DNA of 64,000 nucleotides from Coniochaeta sp. PMI_546 (lineage: Eukaryota > Ascomycota > Sordariomycetes > Coniochaetales > Coniochaetaceae), in the NCBI GenBank assembly GCA_021432605.1, contig MU271153.1, positions 124,001 to 188,000 on the forward strand. The letters run 5' to 3'. The notes below the pieces were generated by a model. The model was not told the origin of the DNA. It did no database searches and worked only from the letters and a program-made list of their open reading frames with translations. Numbering within the stretch: position 1 is the first letter of the stretch; the number at the start of each line of letters is the position of its first letter. Of this stretch, positions 1 through 13,598 are shown piece by piece. A program made the translations under genes and the position numbers.

Positions 1-74
1 CAACCTCTACCTTGTGTAAAGTGCAACTCATCCAACTACCTCCTACCTTGGTCTAGACCCTGCATACAGCGCAC

Positions 75-94
75 CACACACACACACACACACA
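75..94. repeat. (CA)10 microsatellite
   Basis: Ten uninterrupted CA units lie about 90 bases upstream of the GET2 start codon, probably in the promoter or 5' leader. It is a simple sequence repeat with no further inferred role. Confidence 0.9.
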
Positions 95-185
95 ATCTTA
101 TCGCCAATACTCCTCGACTGTAAACTTGGCGAATTGCACATACTTCCACCCCAAAAGTGAGCAATCTACCCGGACGCATACCACC

Positions 186-1340
186 ATGACAGAGACCGCC
201 GACGACGCCGCGGCGGCATCCGCCCGAGCTGCAGAGCAAGCCCGTCTTCGCAAGGAGCGTCGCGAGGCCAAGATCAAGGCGGGCGGCGCATCACGTCTGA
301 ACAAGATCACCGGCCTGGGCGGTGGTGTCCAGAGAGGTCAGTCCTTCACCTAAGCCCTCCTCAGAGACAAGAACCCAGTGCTCAAACGGAACTGATAAAA
401 CTGACGGGACGTGACAAAACCACCCCCAGACCCCCCGCCTCCTCCCACAACCCCGCAGTCCACACCTCTCCGAAGCCAAACCTCCCCCCCAAGTACGGCG
501 GCCAGCGGCCCAACACCGGCCTCGGACGACCACCACGCCGACCCGGACGAAGTCGACATCTCGCAGCACTACTACGCCCCGCAGACCACGAACCGCATCC
601 CGACCGATCCTCCGGGGGCGGCCATGTCGGAGGACCAGCTGCGGCAGATGATGCTCGGCTTCGACCCCGCCGGACCGGGCATGGGCGGCGGCATGATGCC
701 GGGTATGATGGGGCTGCCCGGCGCAGACGGCGAGGACCCGATGATGAAGATGCTCCAGCAGATGATGGGCGGCGGGCCAGGCGGCAATCCGTTCGCAGCA
801 CCCGGTGGTGGCGGTGGCGGCGGCGTCAACAACCCCTTCGGTCCCGGCTCGCCGTTCGGGGCGCCCCGAGGGGAGGCGGCCGTGGTGACGGACCGGTACT
901 CGGCCGTCTGGCGGCTGCTGCACACGGCCGTCGCGCTGGGGCTGGGGCTGTACATCGCCCTGTGCACCAGCTTCGCGGGCACGAAGCTGCAGCGCGTCGA
1001 GTCCTCCGTCACGGGAGCTATCGGGCGCACCGCCGGCAAGGGGGGGCTGGTGGGCGGGGACGGCGTGGTGGGGATGGACGACGAGGGCAAGTTCGACTCG
1101 AGACGGTTCTTCTGGGCGTTTGCTACTGCCGAGGCGGTGCTGCTGACGACGAGGTACTTCTTCGACAGGGCTAGGCAGCCGGCCGGGGGGTTGGTGGGTC
1201 TGGTGGTCGGGTTCTTGCCGCCTCCGTTCAAGGGCTATGTGGAGATTGCCTTGAGGTACGCCCAGGTGTTTGGGACGGTGAGGTCGGATGTGCTCGTCTG
1301 TGTCTTTGTTCTCGGGGTGTGCTCTTGGTTGAGGGGATAG
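186..1340 (+). CDS. GET2: GET complex subunit Get2 (CAML-type receptor for Get3)
   Basis: Two exons, 186..336 and 430..1340, give 353 residues. The intron has a GTCAGT donor and a CCCCCAG acceptor, and the frame is kept across a split GAC codon. The family works with Get1 in the ER membrane and receives tail-anchored proteins from the ATPase Get3. Seen here: a basic N-terminal stretch (RLRKERREAK, about residues 18-27), which matches the conserved Get3-binding segment; a long proline- and glycine-rich linker; and three hydrophobic segments in the C-terminal half (around the LLHTAVALGLGLYIAL stretch, then near FFWAFATAEAVLL, and the extreme C terminus near DVLVCVFVLGVCSWL). An unusual Met/Gly-rich segment (DPMMKMLQQMMGG) precedes the first membrane helix. 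Architecture and length fit fungal Get2. Confidence 0.85.
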
Positions 1341-2055
1341 GACGGAATGTCGGGTGAGGGTTGTGGCATGATGTGTCAGGTAGCTTGTCACGAAATGGAA
1401 CTTTTGAACCCTCTGAGGTGATAGTTGGTGCGATTTGCTGGTGGTTTTCCGTGATTTTTGTGAAGGCCGGTCCCGGTCAACACGGCCGTGGTGTGCATCT
1501 TACACCATCTGTGAACGGAAAGGGAAGGTCTGCAGGGTCTCTCAGCCAGGGAAGGCAGACTGTCTCCTGCCACGTTACTATTTGTATCATTTTGCATTCC
1601 CCGTGATCGTCATTTCATCCGACACGGGGACATAGGCAGCGCCATACTCCTTGTGTTGACAGTCATTAGCTTGTCCATTGGCTGTTCAGGAACCGGAGTG
1701 TAGTCTGTGGGCTAGTGCTTCGAACAAGGCCACGACATCTTGACACATAAGACGGGGTATGCTCATTTTCTTGGCCGTTGTTAACGTTGGATATGTGTGT
1801 TGTATAGTCAAAACACTACAATCAAGTGTTATATTGTACTCCAAGCAGTCTTGCTTCATGAGCCTCGCTCCTCTCCTCGCCGATAGTATTACAACCTGTA
1901 AATCTAGTCTTGAGCTCAAAACCCGGTGGACAATCATGTAGTCCGCCCTGTATCCATCTACCCAAGATGCAGCCGATCCATGCTGATGCTCCAACGTACA
2001 CATTCGGACGCCATTCAAATTTGAAAAAGAAAAAAAAAAAAATGCCCTTCAGACC
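1341..2055. other. Intergenic: convergent 3' ends
   Basis: This is the space between the stops of GET2 (+) and the TMEM135-like gene (-), and it should hold both 3' UTRs. An A-rich run near 2025-2042 lies directly beside the minus-strand stop codon. No coding potential is supported. Confidence 0.6.
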
Positions 2056-3721
2056 TCAGGACCTCAGCACCGTCCCCAGTACACTTCCGAGCATGCCCCG
2101 AACGCGCTGCTTGTTCTCCGCAAAGCAGGTGAACACCACGGCCGTGCTAAAGGCAAAGACGAGCGTCTCACGCCACTGCTTGTCCAGGGCGTACCGTCTC
2201 GGCAGCATCGTCGCAAGCGCCCGCGGCGCGACGAAGAGCGCCATGTCCTTCCGCCGGCCTGCGCCCTCGATGAGGATGCTCCAGCCGCAGAGGAGACATC
2301 CGGCGGCGACGCAGATGCCGCCGTCGATGGCCTGTCTGGAGCTCGTGTGCGTGCCCAGCACACGCGGGCCGATCCTGCTGCGGGCCAGGCAGACGCCGTA
2401 GTAGAACATGGCGATGAAGGTGCCCAGGAAGGCGGAAGACCTCGTCGCGGACAGGAGGGCCCGTATGAGAGCCCTCCCATTCGGCTTCCTCGCGACGAGG
2501 AGTAGGTTCAGGGGTAGGTAAGTGGCCATTGCCCATCTGAAGGACCGGACGAAGCGCGAGGCGAGGTGTCGCTCGCACGAAGGGCCGACGCCCATGTGGA
2601 CCATCTCGCACGGGAAGGGGACGGACACGGCCGGATCACCCCACGCCAGCGGCCAGTTGTATTCGGCGCACATGCCCTGCAGCAGCGGTGCTTGACCGGT
2701 GTCCTCGCCGTAGCGCAGCGTGCCGGAGCGGCAGCGGCGGAGGGCCTCGATGAGCCGGCCGTCGACGGCGGCGGCGGAGGTGATCCACTTGTCGTAGGTC
2801 CGAGGGAGTCGGGAGGGGGCGTAGAACCAGGTCCACATCACGAGGCCGCTCGACACGGCGAACATGGCCGGGTCGACAAGACGAGAGATTGCTGTCTCGA
2901 AGAAGGTCTTGGGTATGCCTGCCGCGCGGCGGCGGTTCTGGAAGCGGGACCAGAGCTCGCCTACTGCCACGTCCAGAGCCTGGGTTGCGGCGAAGAGGGT
3001 CAGGTCGAGGGTCCGGCCGGCATACCGGACTGTCTTTGAGGCTACCCCTGGCGGAGAGTCGGACTTGACTGGCACAATGTCCATAAACCTGGGGCTGATC
3101 TTGGCCTGCAAGATCTGTAGGCTGAACCAGGCAGCTATGAATGACGAGATCCATCTCGAGAGTCTGGGTGCCCCTTTCATCAGCCATTGGGCACGGAAGA
3201 AGGAGCAAAGTGTTGTGTACACATACCTTGTCCGAAGCACTCCGGAGAGGTTCCCTGCCAGGCGGTCAAGTAACCTCCTCAGGGGCACCTGTTCACCGTG
3301 TAAGTGTCAGGATGATAAGATAACCTTGGTATGCCCACAGAAGTAGATGCTTTACCTCTAGTAATGTGCTGCCCCCGACCAATGCCGCACAAAAGGTCGG
3401 AAACCGCTGCCAGTGCAGGGGCTCCAGGAGGATGCGCTGCAGTGAGTGCAATAGCAGTGCACCTTTCTGCGGATGCTGCGGCCGCGTGCCATTCTGGGTG
3501 GAAGAGGTCTGCTTCGTGTCCTTCAGGAGTAGTTGGCCTATCAGCGCCGGGATTTTTGGTAAGACGCTCGAGAGGTATCCGACAATGTAGGCACGGACGA
3601 GGGGCCTCAATGGTGGAGGTATGCCGGCATCCCACCGGCCATGTCTTGACAAGTAATGCAGGCTGGGGGTTGCTGTCGAGATGGGCTGGCCAGCAGGATA
3701 CGATGTCGAGGAGGGCGACAT
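2056..3721 (-). CDS. TMEM135-like multi-pass membrane protein
   Basis: Two exons on the minus strand, 3721..3356 and 3288..2056, separated by a 67-base intron (GTAAAG donor, AACAG acceptor, phase 0), give 532 residues. The start ATG has the context CCAACCATG. The C-terminal half carries a Cys/His motif (CEMVHMGVGPSC) followed by a hydrophobic segment (ATYLPLNLLLVARKP). Near the end is a block resembling the TMEM135 family signature, in which two arginines precede a segment like KDMALFVAPRAL. Animal TMEM135 is linked to peroxisomes, mitochondria and lipid handling; fungal relatives are mostly uncharacterised. Several hydrophobic stretches fit a multi-pass topology. The family assignment is from motif recall, so membership is likely but function is not established. 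It runs convergently towards GET2. Confidence 0.65.
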
Positions 3722-4311
3722 GGTTGGCCAAGAGTGCGACCACCGCCAGATCCTATTTGTCTTTGTCTAAGGGTGTTGTGTAACTAGCTGCCCTCACCCG
3801 CTTCACCGAGACGAGTAATTAGGCGGGGACGCTTTAAGTTCAAGACGACGCCTCATCCATTTGAATAACGACCGCTGACGCCAAGGGCACCTTGGATGGG
3901 AAGACGTAAGCTTGTCGTCGCCGTAAGGTTTTGATACTTGCGATCCGCCAGTTGGGGCAAGGTACGCAAGCTTCACAGCAGGTTTGTGTTCTTTGGTAGG
4001 GACCGGACATGGACGTGAAATTACTGACGAGTTTGGACGTTGACCATTGATTGAGTAATGGAGGACGGCAGCTGTGGCTCGCAGCTGTGGTTCGAAGCAG
4101 TTTATGGTCGCTGTCGACAACTCGTAGTGTAGTATTCTTTGTGTGAAGCCTTCACTCGCGTCTCTCTCCCTCCCTCTGAAGTAATCTTGAACAAATTTGA
4201 CATGTGCTTGTAGCCTCACCCTCAGCTCCCTTCAGGGGGTGGGTTTTCCATTTCCCCCATAGTGACGTCTCCTCGTTTGTTCTCCAGTACCTTAATGCAC
4301 GCGTAGTGCAC

Positions 4312-4329
4312 TAAGTAGGTACCTACTTA
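4312..4329. repeat. 18-bp perfect palindrome TAAGTAGGTACCTACTTA
   Basis: The sequence equals its own reverse complement, centred on a GGTACC core. Related TACCTA-containing words recur at about 4331-4340 and at 5338..5359. It could be a dimeric protein-binding site or low-complexity intergenic drift. Confidence 0.8.
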
Positions 4330-5337
4330 CCTCAGGTAGTGGGGTGCCAGTATCCGGGGGGCGCGTTAGGTTATTAGCGTAGCAGTCCTCTTGTCTCGCC
4401 TTATTCCGCGGAATGTGCTTGGCAGTCATTCTTGGGGCCATCCACCAGTTGTCATAGCATAGCCCGATTTGACCTCTGGATGTCGGTCACCAAGTGGTGT
4501 TCCCCGGTCTTCGGTCTCCTGGTTCCTCGGTTGTTGGGATAGAGCTAGACCTACAGCCTACAAGTGTACACGGTACTATACAAGCTGCCGAGTAAACCGG
4601 GGCACAGCGGCAGCCCGGAAAGTGCGAAACCAGCAGGATTCGTCTGGGTGCAGGGGGAAAAGCTTGTCTGGTCAGGTCTGTTCAAACAGTCCACTGCCCA
4701 ACTCAGCTAGGTATATACACGTAGACTTATATGTAGTGTAGGTCTGATAGTAGTGTACGATGATGGAGATCCCTTCTCGATCTGGTCCAGGGCCCTCCGA
4801 CGGCCGTTATTTTAGCCGTGCATGTACGGAGTAAAAGTGCGGAGATTTGGTGTCAATGCCACCCTCATCTAAGAAGCTGCCGAGGACCTTTTTTTCTTCT
4901 CCTGCTTGCCTCTGCGCGTGCTTCAACTGCTAGATGCTTCAGCCATGCTGTCCGCCCTTTGCGTAATCCATTTCCAGGAAAGAATTGAAATACGGCTACT
5001 TTTGAGGTCAGGAAATTATGGAGGAGGAGGACGACGAGGAGGTCTGACAAAGCTTTAAGCTTGCGCCTGACATGCACAATTGGAGTGTCTTTTGGATCGC
5101 GTGGCATTTTGTCGTGACAAACGATCAAAACCGGAGTTCTCTCTGGCATGTGATGATGCGCTAGATGCATACACGTCAGTAACAGACTCGATACTGCATA
5201 AAAGCATCGAACATGTCGACATATCGCATTAGATGATGCCGCTACGACGCTACTACACTACTATGGAAGGTCAGTACACAGGGTACACTAGTGGGGAGAG
5301 CGGCTACACTACACAAGAGACAACCAGTTACGTCTAG

Positions 5338-5359
5338 CTAAGGTACCTACCTACCTTAG
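5338..5359. repeat. Inverted repeat CTAAGGTA / TACCTTAG
   Basis: Eight-base arms are separated by six bases (CCTACC). The core again contains GGTACC, as in the palindrome at 4312. No function is inferred. Confidence 0.7.
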
Positions 5360-6191
5360 ACCCTGGCGAGGCAGAAGCTGCAGGTGACCATCAGACCAGC
5401 AAACTACACACGTACTGCCCGATTTCTCCAAAACTTCAAGAGATTCGCAACGTCATTTACACCGCATCGCCCGGGCCTGAACCCTGCTTTACCGCGCCTT
5501 ATTACATAGCTTATGCAGTAATAGTACTTAGGTTCATTGTACACATACGCACTCTTCCGGTCCGTCTCCTCTCAACAGCCAGAGAAGAAAGGCACTGTGC
5601 CCGTTTCAGACGGCCCTCCAATCGGTCGCTGACCATGACCAACCTATAGCACGTTGCCCCCCAAATGTCTTCTTATTAGAATCAGATTCCCCGCTCTTTC
5701 ACGAGCTCGACATTTTGCATGTGTTCGACATCCATCTCACCTTTCCCCGCCAAAAAACAAAGTTACTTGGGTTACAGAGTCTATTCGTCAACAACACCAA
5801 ACGACCACATCACCACCGCCTGTACCGTTTAGCGGAGAGACTATCATTCTGTAGTCTATCATCCCAGGCCATATTTAGTGATCGACAGGAGAAGGCACCG
5901 CGTTACCAGACCGGTTGCGCTGCATTTGCATGTCTCGTGTCTCGTGTCTCTAGTCGACTACCTTCGTTCTAGGCTGCTAGCTACTGTGGGAGCACTGCTG
6001 GTACATTCCATATTGCCGAACCACCCAGGATTCGCAGCGGCATTCTTGCTTCATCTCGAGTGCGTCCGTGTTAGCGACCCTTCGACGCTTTCAGCCGCAA
6101 CCTGGACCCCGGTACCAGCAACTAGGTTCGATGCTTCTGCTCATCTGATGAAGATACATCGGCTTCACAAGCGTCAAAGACAGTCGCCCAC

Positions 6192-7689
6192 ATGCTCGCC
6201 GTACAACAACAGCCCATGCTCGCCGCACACCGTCCCATAGAAATGGGTTCGCACCAACCACGAGACGCCAACGGCATGCCCTTTGGTTGTATGTCATGCT
6301 CTACACCCTCGTTGCTTTCCCCTTTCGTGTCAAACCCGCCCAGCTCTGCGTTCTAACTTGGTTGATCCGCCTACAGATGACATAGATGCACAGCAAGCAT
6401 TTCTCTTCTCGGATCCTCCACCTGAGCCCGCCCCAGGACCGCCCCTTCTGTCCGACTTGGAGCTCAGGGAGGCGGATGATTGGTTTCAGAATATCGATGC
6501 TGGCAACTTCAATACCTTTCTGGATAATGCGGAGGGCCTCAACTTCACCGACGACTGGCTTCTCCTGCCACCGCAGTATGTCGGCTCTACGACTTCTTTC
6601 GGCCAACAGCCCAACACCCTCCCCAGTGCCTCCCCTCATGCATTTGCTGCGCAAACGCCCATGCTCCATACCGGGAATACACCATCCTCCTCTAATAATA
6701 TGCCGCCGCCGCCGCCAGTAATACCTCAGCAACACCAACGGATGCTCGAGCAAGAATATTCCGCCGATGTGCTTGCCGCAGCTACCACTCTGTCGCAGAA
6801 CGGGTCCATATCACACCTCGCCAACGGCAATCATGGCGCCTACTTTGGATCTTCCGGAAACATGGCAAATCCCATCCCGAATCTACCTCACCGACCTCTG
6901 AATGGTCTTGAGAATAACGACCGACGCATATCGCACCCGCAAATACCAGACGACAACCATAATCTATTCGTCGACATGCTGCACGGCCAACCACCTCGAC
7001 AGCTAACCGCTGCACAGCGCACAGAAGAGGTGAAATGGGGCTCGGATGTCAGTTTCGGCCGGGACAACTTCACCCCGCGGTCCGAGAAGGAGACCTCGGA
7101 AGCTCTGGAACAGGAGAGGCTCACCTACATGGGCTGTCTAGAGGTCAATAAGAGCGCAGCGAATACGCGCCCGTCCAGCCCGATACAGACGGCCCTCAAC
7201 TCGCCACTCAAGCTGAAGACGAGAGAACCCCTTTCCGTAGCGGTGAAGGAGGACCCGGAGGGTCCGGCCCGGAAACGGCGGAAGAGCAAAGCCAACAACG
7301 ACTACGCGTCGGACGACTCGGCCTCTCTCAAAACGAGCTCGGGAACCCGTAGGAAGCGGAACACGTCCGTCAGCATGGATTCTACCTCGCCACCCGGTGC
7401 CCAGAGCAACGGAAAGAGGCGGAAATCCAGCGCCAAGGGCGCGGCGTCCAAGTCTGCGAGGGAGAATCTGAGCGAGGAACAGAAGCGCGAGAACCACATC
7501 AAGAGCGAGCAGAAGCGGCGGACGCTGATCAAGCAGGGCTTCATCGACATGGAAGCCCTAGTACCCGGTCTCAAAGGCGGCGGCTTCAGCAAGGCCACCA
7601 TGCTCACCATGGCTACCGAGTGGCTGGAGAACATGATGAGGGGCAACGAGCAGCTGAAGGAGCAGCTGAGGAGCATGGGTCTCGAGTAG
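6192..7689 (+). CDS. Basic helix-loop-helix transcription factor
   Basis: Two exons, 6192..6288 and 6377..7689, give 469 residues. The intron has a GTATGT donor and a CTACAG acceptor, and the frame is kept through a split TAT codon. The N-terminal two thirds is low complexity and rich in Pro, Ser, Asn and Gln. A basic stretch (PARKRRKSK) lies about two thirds along. The extreme C terminus holds the bHLH: a basic region with ENHIKSEQKRR, helix 1 (RTLIKQGFIDMEALVP), a short GLKGGGFSK loop, and helix 2 (ATMLTMATEWLENMM) running into a short leucine-containing tail. The H..E..RR spacing matches E-box binders of the fungal Ino4/Yas type, but I cannot assign an orthologue. It is nuclear by inference. 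Its stop lies 834 bases from the convergent PTH2 gene. Confidence 0.85.
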
Positions 7690-8523
7690 CTGGACGGCCC
7701 GGTGGCCACTGGTGCAATGGCTTCGAGGGCACGGACATCGAGGGCCGCGTAGCGGCTTGTCTGTCTATCTTGTCTGTTATGATTACGATGGGTCTCTTTC
7801 TTCTTCTTCTGGGTATAGGAGTCTTTGGTACTGGCCCTGAGGAGTAGTACCTTAGGGCCAGAATGGTGGTAGCTCTTTTGTCTTGCTATATATCTTCACG
7901 TGGTGTGGGATCACCGGCTTTGTGCTGCTGGGGGACGGTCTTGCATTCTTGGTGGTCAGGGCTGGGAAAAGCTGGCTCGGATTCTGGCGGATACCCCGGA
8001 AAAGACGTCTGACTGATGTCACCGAGAATGACACGAGTTGCGCTTATAGGAGTTACGGCGCGACCAGTATGGCTTGCAGGTCCGAGTCGATTCTGCTGGG
8101 CGAGGGCGGAGCGGCACCCAGCCGATCGTCGAGTGCATGGACAGCGGAAACAAGGTCGAAAACCGACATGAGCCAGTAACGGTTCTATGAGCTCCGACCA
8201 ACAGATACTTAATAATGATATCCATGTAAGGAAACGAAGGGTTGCCAATTGGCTTCTCCGTGGCCGTATTGTGCCTTTGTGTGAACTTGTTATGTTGGTC
8301 TCGGCGATGGGATTTGCGTTTCTCTCTAACAGGTCGCATGCCCTCGAACTCTGCAAAGTGCAGTGAGATTGAAGTCATGCCGCGATCGCCGCGAGTTCGC
8401 TCGTTATGCTTGCTGATCGCCAAGCCTGTGCTCATACGCATATGTGCGCTGCGCTAGAATTTCTAGTCTTCTTGATCGGCTCTATGTCTATCACCCGATC
8501 CGAGATTCTAGTCTCTAACTCGC
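7690..8523. other. Intergenic: convergent 3' ends of the bHLH and PTH2 genes
   Basis: Several short frames occur on both strands, but none shows a recognisable product or splice-supported extension. A T/C-rich tract (about 7796-7812) just after the bHLH stop may be part of its 3' UTR. Confidence 0.5.
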
Positions 8524-9345
8524 TCACAGCAACTTCAAATGTCCTGTAATCTTGTCCACCACGCTCTTGGGCGCCGGGCCTACACCCAGCACCGTCAAGC
8601 TGCCGGGGTCGATCTGCGTGCGGCCCGCATCCGCAATGACCTCTGCCGTGACCCCCAGACTCCGCGCCTTGCCCATCAGCTCGAGCATCTCGTCCTGGCT
8701 CTTGGTCTGCACCGCGATCTTGGCCTGGCCGTGGCGCTCCCACCGCTTCAGGAGCTTGGCTGCCGGACCGGCCGGGTTCTTTTGGCTGTCTTGGAGCAGG
8801 GTCTTGTAGCATGCCAGGGTCGCGTGGCCGCATTGGGCTGCTATCTTGCCTGTGTGCGTTCTTGTCAGCCCTCCGCTGTCGATAGGGAGTAGGAGGAAAA
8901 GAGGGGGGGGGGGAAGCGGAAACATACCCTTCGTCATGCCCAGATCCGTCCTCACGACCAGCACCAACTTGCACTCCTCGCCGGGGTTCCGATCTTCCTC
9001 CCTCGCGGCAGTCTTCTTCACCTCCTTGGCCCCCTTCACGACCACTTTCGGAGCTCCCTTGGGAGCTCTCAAGCCCTGGCGCCTGTCGGCCTCCTCGCCG
9101 TTGGACCAGTTGGGGGCGTGGTCGAGGATGGTGTCGTCCTCGTCGATGTCGGACTCTTCGCTCTCTACGGGGTCCTTGTAGTTCCCTGCCCGCTCCGACG
9201 CCAGCTCGGGCGAGATGAGGTAGCCGCGTATCGAGTAGATGCCCAGTAGGAAGCCTGTGAAGAAGGAGGCGAGGGTGGTGGAGATGAGGACGACTTGGGA
9301 CTTGTCTGCCCTTGCGAGGGATTTGAATAGATCAGGTAGTGTCAT
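8524..9345 (-). CDS. PTH2: Peptidyl-tRNA hydrolase 2, membrane-anchored
   Basis: Two exons on the minus strand, 9345..8928 and 8849..8524, give 247 residues. The 78-base intron (GTATGT donor, CACACAG acceptor) has no in-frame stop, so it reads through as extra residues if it is not removed. Splicing restores the core motif TDLGMTKGKIAAQCGHA, which confirms the junction. PTH2 enzymes cleave the ester of peptidyl-tRNA; the lysine and aspartates of this core and of the IADAGRTQI block are the conserved catalytic region. An N-terminal hydrophobic segment (about residues 18-38) followed by an acidic linker resembles animal PTH2/Bit1, which sits in the mitochondrial outer membrane. The catalytic domain occupies roughly residues 125-247. 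Confidence 0.93.
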   Translation of the reverse strand: MTLPDLFKSLARADKSQVVLISTTLASFFTGFLLGIYSIRGYLISPELASERAGNYKDPVESEESDIDEDDTILDHAPNWSNGEEADRRQGLRAPKGAPKVVVKGAKEVKKTAAREEDRNPGEECKLVLVVRTDLGMTKGMFPLPPPPLFLLLPIDSGGLTRTHTGKIAAQCGHATLACYKTLLQDSQKNPAGPAAKLLKRWERHGQAKIAVQTKSQDEMLELMGKARSLGVTAEVIADAGRTQIDPGSLTVLGVGPAPKSVVDKITGHLKLL

Positions 9346-9925
9346 TTTGTCTCTCTTTTCTTTTCTTCTCGTTGGTCTGCCCTAGCCACAGTGTTTTTTG
9401 GAAGAGGCTGGGCTGAGAGGTGTAGCGTCGTCCTTGGGAGAGGAGGTGGTTGGTTGACTGCAAAGATATAGTGACGGGAACAAAATGTTAGACTGGGAAA
9501 AGTGCCAAACTTGCGTCACTGCTACACTAAAAAGTTCAAACTATACTAGATTTAGTGTACGTACGGTGTGTAGAGATCTCGGCAGGGGCCAGTCTACACG
9601 TGTAGTGCGTGGCCCGTAGTGGGGTCTAGTGGCTTGCTACAGCGGATAAGGCGTGCGCTTATCAGGCACCCGAGCGGAAGCGCTATCAACTGCTTTCCAT
9701 GAGACATTGGCGAGATATTTACATACCACAGTATATATACCATCGCTGTAGCTCAAAAGATATGAAACTCTCAGCTACTGCGGTGTAAATATGAGCCGCA
9801 TGTCCAGCTGACACGGCGAGATCAAATCCTAGCACCGCGTCCAAGAGGACACACATACTTTTCTCTCGTCCTCATATATCCACGAGCCAGCCGGAGAAGG
9901 CAACCTCGAGACTCTCCCTCCAAAG
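9346..9925. other. Divergent promoter region of PTH2 and NRK1
   Basis: These 580 bases lie between divergent start codons. A TATATATAC word at about 9732-9740 lies some 190 bases upstream of NRK1. No gene is seen. Confidence 0.5.
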
Positions 9926-10971
9926 ATGCTGGAGAATAAAAAGGCCGTAGTGGTCGGCATCAGCGGGTGCTCGTCGAGCGGCAAGACAACGCTGGCCCGC
10001 CTCCTGCGCGACATCTTCCCCAACACCTTCATCTTACACGAAGACGACTTTTACAAGCCAGAAGACCAGTAAGGACTGCTTCCCATCTCTACCCCTTATC
10101 CCCACACATCACTAACATCGATCTCTCTCTCCCTCTCTCTAGGTTGCCCATAAGAGACGGCCTCGTCGACTGGGACTGCGCCGAATCCATCTCGGTGCCA
10201 GACATGGAGGCCGCCCTCCGCCACATCCACCAAACGGGCACCTTTCCGGTCAGTTGCAGCCCCAGTCCCAGTCCCAATCCCCTGCCTCACTTTGCACCCC
10301 CCTCCTGCCCCTCTTCTTCCCCATCCCACCGCGCCCGGCGTCTGTCCCACCGCAGCTCCCACGGCTGTATCTCGCCCCCTCTCCCGCCCTCACCATCTTC
10401 CACCGACCGCAAACTCACCAACCAGACCTTCGTCGCCTCAAAAGAAGACCAAAACACAGTCGGCGCCTGCCCCGTCCCGGACTCCGTCATCTCCGCCCAA
10501 AAGTCCCGCGTGGCCTCGTGGCTGGGGCCCGGCCGACCCGGCCGCGCCCTCCTCGACTCGGGCACAACCATCTGCCTCCTGGACGGCTTCCTCCTCTACA
10601 CCCCGGCCGTGGCCCCCGTCATGTCGAGCCTGGACATCAAGCTCTTCCTCCTCGTCTCCCGCGACCAGGCCACGCGTCGTAGGGAGGCGCGGGACGGCTA
10701 CGTCACCCTCGAGGGCTTCTGGAAGGATCCCCCCGGCTACGTGGACCGGATCGTGTGGCCCAACTACGCCGAGAATCATGCCTGGTTGTTTGAGGACGGA
10801 AATGTGGAGGGGAGGCTGAGGGAGGACGTGCTGCGGGAGAACGGGATACGGGCCCAGGTCGGGAGGGGGCTGGATGTGGACATGAGCACCACCCTGGAGT
10901 GGGCCGTGGGCGTCATCATGGAGGAGCTGGAGAGGTTGGTGCTCGGGAAAGGAGATTCGGGCGCGGAATAG
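9926..10971 (+). CDS. NRK1: Nicotinamide riboside kinase
   Basis: Three exons, 9926..10068, 10143..10248 and 10426..10971, give 264 residues. The enzyme phosphorylates nicotinamide riboside to NMN in the NAD+ salvage pathway. Seen: a Walker A motif (GISGCSSSGKTT, about residues 12-23), the conserved HEDDFYKPEDQLP block that follows it, WDCAESI, and the lid/REARDGY segment. Intron 1 has a GTAAGG donor and a CTCTAG acceptor. Intron 2 (10249..10425, GTCAGT donor, CAACCAG acceptor) is 177 bases long, a multiple of three without stops, so an unspliced transcript would stay open and add 59 Pro/Ser-rich residues. I spliced it because the family has no such insertion between the GTFP turn and SKEDQN. 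It is convergent with the glucoamylase gene 286 bases away. Confidence 0.9.
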
Positions 10972-11257
10972 TGGGTAGAAGGCTGGGTGAACAAATGAGA
11001 TAGATTATAGAATATATATTTTACAAGATGAATGTGAATGAGAAGATGATTGACCTGCCCCCTCCTCCCTATCTGCCGTACATGTACGAATACGACCGAA
11101 TGCTCCCAAGTGGCTCTCTTCACATATAGACATGTAAATATGTGTGTGTATAGATTCAAAACTAAGCCTCTTTTATCTCTTCCAATCCTGGACCCTTTTT
11201 CTTTTTCTTTTCCAATACTCATCCAAAGTCATTTTTCTCTGTCTCGTGATCAAGCCA

Positions 11258-13493
<2,236 letters not shown>

Positions 13494-13588
13494 GACGGGC
13501 TCGACAAGAGGGAGACTGCTTAGGTTGGTGCTGTTCTGATGGTGAAGTTCAAAGCCATATCTGTTGACAGCTTGGGCCTCCATTGTGG

Positions 13589-13598
13589 TATATATATA
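13589..13598 (-). promoter_or_regulatory. TATA-like box of the glucoamylase gene
   Basis: The ten-base run TATATATATA ends 96 bases upstream of the chosen start codon at 13493, a usual distance for a fungal TATA element with a short leader. Its position supports the downstream start over the ATG at 13583, which lies almost on the box. Assignment is by position and composition only. Confidence 0.5.

Larger units (their letters stand above)
3722..6191. other. Intergenic with long probable leader of the bHLH gene
   Basis: About 2.5 kb lies between the divergent TMEM135-like and bHLH genes. It contains an 18-base perfect palindrome (4312..4329), a short inverted repeat (5338..5359) and several TACCTA-type motifs. 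Small ATG-initiated frames occur from about 5654 onwards, close to the bHLH start, and could be upstream ORFs in a long 5' leader. No conserved product was recognised in any frame. Confidence 0.5.

Noticed and set aside
291-1391. 366-codon minus-strand frame opposite GET2
   Set aside because: It is antisense to a well-supported spliced gene; Pro/Arg/His-rich composition is typical of a GC-rich shadow frame.
8903-8913. Run of 11 G residues
   Set aside because: It lies inside the PTH2 intron, so it does not affect the protein; noted only as a site prone to sequencing error.
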